A stretch of 5,527 nt of DNA from positions 1-5,527 of the forward strand of contig JABJCS010000426.1 in assembly GCA_018665505.1 (NCBI GenBank). The letters run 5' to 3'. This document shows, one piece after another, positions 1-4,142 of this stretch. The stretch is from Alphaproteobacteria bacterium. Its GTDB lineage: Bacteria; Pseudomonadota; Alphaproteobacteria; UBA8366. Numbering within the stretch: position 1 is the first letter of the stretch; every line of letters starts with the position of its first letter. The translations under genes were made by a program, and so were the position numbers. The notes beneath the pieces were generated by a model, which was not told the origin of the DNA, searched no databases, and saw only the letters and a program-made list of their open reading frames with translations.

Positions 1-1030
1 ATTGGAATCCGGCGGCAGCGAGTCCGGCGAAGCCGAAATCGTCACTGACCATTTGGTGGAAGCCCATCTGAAGGGCCATCCAAGCCATGGGGTTGGCATG
101 ATCCCGCGCTACTACGAGGCTTTGCACCGGGACGAGTTGCGGCCCAATACGACAGTTTCCGTCGTCACTGATAGTGGCCCGTTGTTGCTCGTCGACGGTA
201 ACAGGGGCTACGGGCAAGCCGTGGCGCGCCAAGCGACCGAGCTGGCGATCGCCAAGGCGCAAAAGGACGGTTTCGCGATTTTGGGATTGCGCAACTCCTG
301 CCATATTGGCCGAGTGGGCACTTATGGAGAGATGTGCGCCGACGCGGGATTCGCCTCGATGCATTTCGTCAATGTCATCGGCCGTTCTTCCATCGTGGCT
401 CCCTTTGGCGGAACGGATTCGCGGCTGTCGACCAATCCGGTCGTCTTCGCCATTCCAGCGACGGACAAGAATCCGGCCTTTATCCTGGATATGGCCACAA
501 GTCGTATTGCCATGGGCAAGGCGCGGGTCGCGATGATGAAGGAAGAACCGCTTGGCGAAGGCTATGTCTTGGATGCCGAGGGGAAACCGTCCCAAGACCC
601 GAACGTGATGTGGGCTGATCCTCGGGGTGCCTTGCTGCCGATGGGCGAGCATAAGGGCTATGGCCTTGCCATGGTGTGTGAATTTTTCGGTGGCATGTTG
701 ACCGGAGGCGGCACTCTGCAGCCGGAGAATCAAACTTCCGATACGACGACCAACAATATGTTGGCGGTTATAATGGATCCGTCGCGCTTCGTCGAAGACA
801 GCTATATGAAGCATGAAGTCGATGCGATGATCGCCTATGCCAAGGGCTCGCCACCTGCCGATCCGGATAAACCTGTTTTGGTCGCCGGAGAGCCGGAGCG
901 GATTAAGCGCGCGGCAATGATCGAGGGTGGCATCGAGATTGAAGAGAACACATGGGAAGCCTTGATGGCTGCCGGCGAATCGGTTGGCCTGTCGCGTCAA
1001 AAAATGGCGGAAATTCAGGACGAGGGATAA
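1..1030 (+). CDS. Ldh_2 (malate/L-lactate dehydrogenase) family oxidoreductase, YbiC/HcxB-like, 5'-partial
   Basis: This is an NAD(P)-dependent 2-hydroxycarboxylate dehydrogenase of the Ldh_2 family, a fold distinct from classical lactate and malate dehydrogenases and cytosolic. Reading from base 2, the family landmarks appear in order: GHPSHGVGMIP (residues 25-35, SHG motif), NSCHIGRVG (98-106, with His101), DMATS (163-167) and GEHKGYGLA (215-223). From memory, E. coli YbiC/HcxB aligns along the whole length, including the C-terminal DKPVL segment. YbiC has roughly 20 more residues before this point, so the gene almost certainly begins upstream of the window and the TTG at base 2 is an internal Leu codon. 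The gene ends in TAA with TAG immediately after, 7 bases before the GST start, so the two are probably co-transcribed. Ureidoglycolate, malate, lactate and hydroxyphenylpyruvate-type substrates all occur in the family; the exact substrate is not readable here. Family assignment is firm, substrate is not. Confidence 0.9.
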   Translation, partial: LESGGSESGEAEIVTDHLVEAHLKGHPSHGVGMIPRYYEALHRDELRPNTTVSVVTDSGPLLLVDGNRGYGQAVARQATELAIAKAQKDGFAILGLRNSCHIGRVGTYGEMCADAGFASMHFVNVIGRSSIVAPFGGTDSRLSTNPVVFAIPATDKNPAFILDMATSRIAMGKARVAMMKEEPLGEGYVLDAEGKPSQDPNVMWADPRGALLPMGEHKGYGLAMVCEFFGGMLTGGGTLQPENQTSDTTTNNMLAVIMDPSRFVEDSYMKHEVDAMIAYAKGSPPADPDKPVLVAGEPERIKRAAMIEGGIEIEENTWEALMAAGESVGLSRQKMAEIQDEG

Positions 1031-1037
1031 TAGCGAT

Positions 1038-1658
1038 ATGCTGAAAATTTTGGGACGAAACAATTCGGTCAATGTCATCAAGGTGTTGTGGTGTGCGGCC
1101 GAACTCGGCCTGAGTTTCGACCGCACCGATATCGGTGGTGCTTTCGGGGGCAACGATCAGCCAGACTATCTGGCGAAGAACCCCATGGGCCGGGTCCCGA
1201 CGATCGATGACAACGGACTCATCCTATGGGAATCGCAGACCATTGTGCGCTACCTCGCGGCCAAGCACGGCGTCGGCACCTTATGGCCAGAAGACCTCGG
1301 CGAATTGGCGAAAAGCGAAATCTGGATGGATTGGTATACCGGTCATTTGCATGCACCGATGACGACGATCTTTTGGGGCCTCGTGCGGACCGTCGAAGCC
1401 GACCGCGACAATGACGCCATCGCCCGTGCCAAGGAAGAAGCAGGGGCACTCTGGTCAGTCCTGGACCGCCATCTTGAAGGCAAGAGTTTCGTGCATGGCG
1501 AACAGTTGACGGTCGGCGACATCCCTGTCGGGGCGGCGGCCTTCCGTTACTTTTCCTTGGTCGAAGACCGCCCGGCGATGCCAAATTTGGACCGATGGTA
1601 TGCCTCGCTTGGCGAGCGTCCGGGATATAGGCTGCATGCAATGAATCCGCTTAGTTAA
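1038..1658 (+). CDS. Glutathione S-transferase family protein
   Basis: A 206-residue cytosolic GST-fold protein of normal family length. Residues 1-80 form the thioredoxin-like glutathione-binding domain: an N-terminal RNNSVNV stretch with Ser10 as candidate catalytic residue, NPMGRVP (48-54) ending in the expected cis-proline, and WESQTIVRYL (64-73), whose Glu-Ser pair normally holds the gamma-glutamyl group of glutathione. Residues 90-200 are the helical C-terminal domain, with the N-capping-type TVGD (158-161). The ATG at 1038 is chosen because the protein then begins directly with the first beta strand; an in-frame ATG at 984 would add 18 non-homologous residues lying inside the upstream gene. 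GAGGG at 1022-1026 is a usable but distant ribosome site. It follows the Ldh_2 gene by 7 bases. Such GSTs conjugate electrophiles or act as glutathione-dependent reductases or isomerases; the substrate is unknown. A role linked to the downstream hydratase is speculation. Confidence 0.92.
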   Translation: MLKILGRNNSVNVIKVLWCAAELGLSFDRTDIGGAFGGNDQPDYLAKNPMGRVPTIDDNGLILWESQTIVRYLAAKHGVGTLWPEDLGELAKSEIWMDWYTGHLHAPMTTIFWGLVRTVEADRDNDAIARAKEEAGALWSVLDRHLEGKSFVHGEQLTVGDIPVGAAAFRYFSLVEDRPAMPNLDRWYASLGERPGYRLHAMNPLS

Positions 1659-1716
1659 AATCCGGGCGGCTTGCTTCGTTGCCGTCAAGGATTCCATACT
1701 GACCGGTAAGAAGTTT

Positions 1717-1723
1717 AAGGGAG
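1717..1723 (+). promoter_or_regulatory. Strong ribosome binding site of the first hydratase gene
   Basis: AAGGGAG lies 6 bases before the ATG at 1730. It fixes this start and suggests the first subunit is efficiently translated. The 71-base gap it sits in (1659-1729) has no clear hairpin terminator and no convincing promoter. Confidence 0.75.
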
Positions 1724-1729
1724 CAGACG

Positions 1730-2068
1730 ATGAGCGAATTCGGGAGACGGCACCACGACATGGGCGGGCTTGGTGCCGGTCCGGTCGAGGCCGGAAATGA
1801 ACACGATTACGCCTATTGGGAAAAGAAGATCGACGCGGTGCGCCGCCTGCTGGCGGACGAGAAACGCAACTTATTCACAGTTGACGAGATGCGGCGTGGC
1901 ATCGAGGAATTGGGCGCCAAGGCGTATGACGAGATGACCTATTACGAACGTTGGGCGGCATCGACGACCAATATTCTGATCGAAAAAGGTATCATTACGA
2001 TCGACGAATTGGGCCGACGCATGGAAGAAGTCGAGGCGCGGCTCAAGGCCGACGCGGAGGGCTCATAA
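1730..2068 (+). CDS. Nitrile hydratase beta subunit, N-terminal half as a separate protein (thiocyanate hydrolase ScnB-like)
   Basis: A 112-residue protein matching only the first half of a nitrile hydratase beta subunit. Visible landmarks are HHDMGGLGAGPV near the N-terminus (8-19), WEKK (30-33), the DEMRRGIEEL helix (52-61), YYERW (71-75) and a closing LIEKGIITIDEL segment (83-94). In Rhodococcus Fe-type enzyme, beta Arg52 hydrogen-bonds the oxidised cysteine ligands of the metal; by alignment from memory Arg55 here is the equivalent. The SH3-like C-terminal half and the linker found in fused beta subunits are absent and are supplied by the next gene, whose ATG shares one base with this stop (TAATG). 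The Thiobacillus thiocyanate hydrolase beta subunit is the same kind of half-protein but longer, with an N-terminal extension missing here. The nitrile hydratase activator (P14K) is also homologous to this domain, but the HDMGG start and the conserved Arg favour a structural subunit. Confidence 0.88.
   Translation: MSEFGRRHHDMGGLGAGPVEAGNEHDYAYWEKKIDAVRRLLADEKRNLFTVDEMRRGIEELGAKAYDEMTYYERWAASTTNILIEKGIITIDELGRRMEEVEARLKADAEGS
2056..2061 (+). promoter_or_regulatory. Ribosome binding site inside the upstream gene, translational coupling
   Basis: GGAGGG ends 6 bases before the ATG at 2068 and lies within the last codons of the beta N-half gene. With the TAATG stop/start overlap, it indicates coupled, near-equimolar translation of the two beta halves. 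Confidence 0.75.
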
Positions 2069-2364
2069 TGGCGGCAAAATATTCTGTCGGCGATGCGGTG
2101 ACCGTGCGGCGCGCGTTTCCGCCGGGCCATGTCCGCACGCCTTTTTTCATCCGTGGCCAGAAAGGCGTTATCCATGAAGTCGTGGGGACTTACGCCAATC
2201 CAGAGGAATTAGCTTATGGCCGCGACGGGAAACCGGCGCTGATGCTGTATCGCGTGCAATTCCGCCAGAGCGATGTGTGGCCCGACTATGAAGGATCGAA
2301 TGCCGATACGGCATTGGTCGATCTTTATGAAAATTGGCTTGAGCCCGGCGAAGGAGCAGCCTGA
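2068..2364 (+). CDS. Nitrile hydratase beta subunit, C-terminal SH3-like half as a separate protein (thiocyanate hydrolase ScnA-like)
   Basis: A 98-residue protein equal to the C-terminal SH3-like barrel of nitrile hydratase beta. KYSVGDAV (4-11) is the usual first strand, GHVRTPFFIRGQKGVI (20-35) the core, LYRVQF (60-65) a central strand, and DVWPDY...LYENWLEP the final strand and tail. Arg23 in HVRTP aligns, from memory, with Rhodococcus beta Arg157, the second arginine contacting the modified cysteine ligands, so both active-site arginines survive the split. The WPDY segment resembles WPEY in Thiobacillus thiocyanate hydrolase alpha subunit more than the WG found in many fused nitrile hydratases. 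The ATG at 2068 is chosen over an in-frame ATG at 1951 because homology begins at KYSVGD and a strong ribosome site precedes it. Its frame differs from the previous gene's, so this is not one stop codon interrupting a single gene. It is shorter than ScnA, lacking that protein's N-terminal extension. Confidence 0.88.
   Translation: MAAKYSVGDAVTVRRAFPPGHVRTPFFIRGQKGVIHEVVGTYANPEELAYGRDGKPALMLYRVQFRQSDVWPDYEGSNADTALVDLYENWLEPGEGAA
2351..2356 (+). promoter_or_regulatory. Ribosome binding site of the metal-binding subunit
   Basis: AAGGAG lies 9 bases before the ATG at 2366, overlapping the end of the beta C-half gene, whose stop is one base from this ATG. It selects 2366 over an in-frame ATG at 2273 that would lie inside the upstream gene. 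Confidence 0.75.
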
Positions 2365-2365
2365 G

Positions 2366-3010
2366 ATGAGCGAACATCACCACCACGATCACGAGCACGG
2401 TCACCAGCACCCTAAACAACCGGACCTCGAGGACCAGCCGATCACCTATTATAAGGTGATGACGGAGGCCTTGGCGGAGTTGTTGGTCGAAAAGGATGTC
2501 ATCACTGCCGACGAATTGCGCAATCAAATGGAACAGCAGGATTCCCGCTCGCCGGTCTTCGGCGCCCGTTTGATCGCGAAGGCCTGGACTGATCCTGCCT
2601 TCAAGGAACGCTTGATCGCCGATGTTAACGGCGCAGCGGCCGAGATCGATATCGACGCCGGTGACATTCCGATTCGCGGTGTCGAGAACACAGACGACGT
2701 CCATAACGTGGTCGTCTGCACTCTGTGTTCTTGTTACCCGCGCTCGTTGATTGGCCTGCCGCCGGATTGGTACAAATCGCGCGCCTATCGCAGCCGCACC
2801 GTGCGCGAACCCCGCAAGGTCTTGGCGGAGTTCGGCACCGTCATGCCGGACGATATCGACGTCCGCGTCCATGACAGCACGGCGGATTTACGGTTTCTCG
2901 TCATTCCGAAGCGCCCGGAAGGCTCCGAGGCGATGAGCGAGAAAGAGCTGACCGAATTGGTCACCCGCGATAGCATGATCGGCGTTTCCGTCGCGAAGAA
3001 CCCGGCTTAG
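2366..3010 (+). CDS. Cobalt-type nitrile hydratase alpha / thiocyanate hydrolase gamma subunit (metal-binding, ScnC-like)
   Basis: The 214-residue catalytic subunit that holds the non-corrin metal. The site is VCTLCSCYP (117-125): Cys118, Cys121 and Cys123 plus backbone amides are the ligands known for the family, two of the cysteines being normally oxidised to sulfinate and sulfenate. Thr119 (CTLCSC) marks the cobalt class; iron enzymes have CSLCSC. Other landmarks are LLVEKDVITADEL (39-51), ARLIAKAWTDPAFK (67-80), GLPPDWYKS (130-138), VREPRKVLAEFG (146-157) and LVTRDSMIGV (198-207). Residue 126 after CYP is Arg, as I recall for thiocyanate hydrolase, whereas typical nitrile hydratases have Trp. 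Against that, the insert before the metal site and the C-terminal extension of Thiobacillus ScnC are missing, giving nitrile-hydratase size. The N-terminus carries a histidine-rich tract (4-15). It is the third gene of the coupled cluster. Enzyme family is certain; substrate is undecided between thiocyanate and nitriles. Confidence 0.92.
   Translation: MSEHHHHDHEHGHQHPKQPDLEDQPITYYKVMTEALAELLVEKDVITADELRNQMEQQDSRSPVFGARLIAKAWTDPAFKERLIADVNGAAAEIDIDAGDIPIRGVENTDDVHNVVVCTLCSCYPRSLIGLPPDWYKSRAYRSRTVREPRKVLAEFGTVMPDDIDVRVHDSTADLRFLVIPKRPEGSEAMSEKELTELVTRDSMIGVSVAKNPA
2375..2410 (+). other. Histidine-rich N-terminal tract of the metal-binding subunit
   Basis: Codons for residues 4-15 include eight histidines mixed with Asp, Glu, Gly and Gln. 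The tract precedes the conserved fold and is likely flexible. As I recall, thiocyanate hydrolase gamma begins with a comparable Asp/His-rich tract. A metal-capture or metal-delivery role is inference. Confidence 0.7.
2717..2743 (+). other. Cys-Thr-Leu-Cys-Ser-Cys metal site followed by Tyr-Pro-Arg
   Basis: Codons for residues 118-126 of the metal-binding subunit. The three cysteines are the claw-setting ligands of the family and the Thr indicates cobalt. The final CGC codon gives Arg126, where most nitrile hydratases place Trp. Confidence 0.88.
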
Positions 3011-3015
3011 GGGAT

Positions 3016-3019
3016 AGGA
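3016..3019 (+). promoter_or_regulatory. Ribosome binding site deciding a GTG start
   Basis: AGGA lies 7 bases before the GTG at 3027. No in-frame ATG precedes the signal peptide, so this site supports GTG (or the adjacent TTG at 3030) as the start of the lipoprotein gene. Confidence 0.6.
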
Positions 3020-3026
3020 AAACGAC

Positions 3027-3629
3027 GTGTTGAAGCGAATCGGTATTCTGCTACTCGCCGTGGCCGCCATTAGCGGTTGCTACTTTCCGAGCGATTTTGA
3101 AGCGGATATTCAGATCGACCGGCAAGGGCGCTACCGCTTCACCTATGTTGGTAAGTTGACCGACTTGTCGATGGCGCAACGCATGGCGCGTGGTGATTTG
3201 CAGGGCACGGCTGTTCTGGGCCGGGTCGAGATCGCCGAGCGCGACTTACGTCGCGACTCGGCGTTCAAGAAAATTCAATACGAGGAAAAAGCCCGCTTCG
3301 ACGTCACATATCAGCGTGATGGCTATATCATCGGCGAAAAATCGCTCGATTTCATCCGTCTCAACTCGCGTTTCTTAACGTTGAAATATAATAAGAACAC
3401 CGGAGAGATCACGATCATCGGCGGCAAGCCGAACGAAAATCATGCTGATGCCTTGGAACAAACCGGGCTGGAATTCAACGGCGTCCTGCGCATTTGGACC
3501 AACGTGCAGCCGAAGAAACACAATTCCAAGGACATTACGACGCGCGGCCAGCTGACCGTCTATAGCTGGGACATCAAGAACGTGCGCCAGAAGGTACCGA
3601 TCTTCAAATTCGTGCCGCAGCCCCAGTAA
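3027..3629 (+). CDS. Predicted lipoprotein of unknown function
   Basis: I do not recognise the family of this 200-residue protein. It begins with a short basic N-region (LKR) and a hydrophobic core ending in the lipobox ISGC, so signal peptidase II would cleave before Cys18 and the mature protein of about 183 residues would be lipid-anchored. Tyr rather than Asp follows the Cys, which by the E. coli rule favours the outer membrane. The mature part has no further membrane segment. It is rich in alternating polar and hydrophobic strands (DIQIDRQGRYRFTYVGKL at 27-44, then several Tyr/Phe-rich strands) with many Arg and Lys, suggesting a beta-rich soluble domain. Cys18 is the only cysteine. The GTG start is supported by AGGA 7 bases upstream. 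It lies 16 bases after the hydratase subunit gene and is probably co-transcribed with it; no functional link is evident. Gene reality is well supported, function unknown. Confidence 0.85.
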   Translation: MLKRIGILLLAVAAISGCYFPSDFEADIQIDRQGRYRFTYVGKLTDLSMAQRMARGDLQGTAVLGRVEIAERDLRRDSAFKKIQYEEKARFDVTYQRDGYIIGEKSLDFIRLNSRFLTLKYNKNTGEITIIGGKPNENHADALEQTGLEFNGVLRIWTNVQPKKHNSKDITTRGQLTVYSWDIKNVRQKVPIFKFVPQPQ

Positions 3630-3643
3630 ACCCGTAAAGCGAC

Positions 3644-3648
3644 AGGAA
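3644..3648 (+). promoter_or_regulatory. Ribosome binding site deciding a TTG start
   Basis: AGGAA lies 7 bases before the TTG at 3656. The next in-frame candidate (GTG at 3674) would cut into the first hydrophobic segment, so TTG is preferred. Confidence 0.55.
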
Positions 3649-3655
3649 CGATTAA

Positions 3656-4093
3656 TTGGAAGCGGCTGCATATGTGTCGCTTTTCGTCAGCGCGTTCGCG
3701 GCGGCGACGATTCTACCGTTGTCCTCGGAAGCGGTTCTCTCCGCCCTCGTCGCGGCGGAGGGTTTCGACATTTGGTTTCTGATCGGTATCGCCAGCATCG
3801 CGAACACATTGGGGGCCGCCGTTAATTGGGTCTTAGGACGGTACTGTCTGAGATGGCGGGACCATAGATGGTTTCCGGTTTCCGCATCCGCGCTAGATCG
3901 GGCATCGACATGGTTTGCCCGGTACGGACAAGTATCCCTGCTGTTCGCCTGGGTTCCGATCGTCGGTGATCCGCTAACTTTCGCGGCGGGGATATTGCGC
4001 GTCCCGTTCTGGCGGTTTCTGCTGCTGGTCGCGATTGGCAAGACGCTTCGCTACGTAGCTGTCGCGCTATTGGCGGAACGTGTGCTCACATGA
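3656..4093 (+). CDS. YqaA-like small DedA/SNARE-associated family inner-membrane protein
   Basis: A 145-residue polytopic membrane protein. From memory it aligns with E. coli YqaA over nearly its full length: an LPLSSEAVL motif (20-28, conserved Glu25), a NTLGAAVNWVLGR segment (50-62), a short basic loop (63-90), RYGQVSLLFAWVPIVGDPL (89-107) and a final GKTLRYVAVAL (128-138). Hydrophobic stretches lie near 5-34, 38-61, 93-114 and 118-140. The P-x-SSE and W-x-P-x-x-GDP elements match the paired re-entrant hairpins of DedA-superfamily transporters. Some DedA-superfamily members carry polyprenyl phosphates or phospholipids, or support the proton motive force, but YqaA itself is not clearly assigned. 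The TTG start is backed by AGGAA upstream and gives a YqaA-like N-terminus. It follows the lipoprotein gene by 26 bases, is the last gene of the rightward block, and ends 3 bases before the hairpin it shares with the convergent pckA. Confidence 0.87.
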   Translation: MEAAAYVSLFVSAFAAATILPLSSEAVLSALVAAEGFDIWFLIGIASIANTLGAAVNWVLGRYCLRWRDHRWFPVSASALDRASTWFARYGQVSLLFAWVPIVGDPLTFAAGILRVPFWRFLLLVAIGKTLRYVAVALLAERVLT

Positions 4094-4096
4094 AAA

Positions 4097-4118
4097 AGGC
4101 CGGCTAAAAAGCCGGCCT
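4097..4118 (-). terminator. Intrinsic terminator of pckA, possibly bidirectional
   Basis: A perfect 9-base-pair GC-rich inverted repeat (AGGCCGGCT, four-base A loop, AGCCGGCCT). Read leftward, the transcript forms the hairpin and then runs into a U tract, because bases 4093-4097 are all A on the plus strand. It begins 25 bases past the pckA stop. Read rightward the same hairpin forms 3 bases after the YqaA-like stop, but a CT-rich stretch rather than a T run follows, so termination that way is less certain. Confidence 0.85.
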
Positions 4119-4142
4119 CTCTCGTCTCGATCGAGCAACGGT

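Noticed and set aside
2..4. TTG at base 2 as the true start of the Ldh_2 gene
   Set aside because: Family members have about 20 more N-terminal residues before this point and the window edge leaves no room to see a ribosome site, so the gene is treated as 5'-partial.
1219..1641. Minus-strand open frame (140 codons) opposite the GST gene
   Set aside because: Antisense shadow of a clear GST; Arg/Pro-rich translation without domains.
1671..1700. Possible sigma-70 promoter upstream of the hydratase genes (TTGCTT, 18-base spacer, CATACT)
   Set aside because: Both hexamers are poor matches and the spacing is not ideal. The gap is a sensible place for a promoter, but the sequence does not support calling one.
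1730..2364. Reading the two beta-half genes as one beta gene broken by a sequencing or natural frameshift
   Set aside because: Each half has its own start codon and strong ribosome site, the junction is a classic TAATG coupling overlap, and the inter-domain linker of fused beta subunits is absent rather than present in another frame.
2168..2872. Long open frame (234 codons) on the minus strand across the beta C-half and metal-subunit genes
   Set aside because: It is antisense to two well-supported enzyme genes and its translation shows no recognisable domain. Such frames arise readily from the codon bias of GC-rich genes.
3652..4041. Minus-strand open frame (129 codons) opposite the YqaA-like gene
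   Set aside because: The plus strand encodes a protein with multiple conserved DedA/YqaA motifs; the antisense product has no recognisable features.
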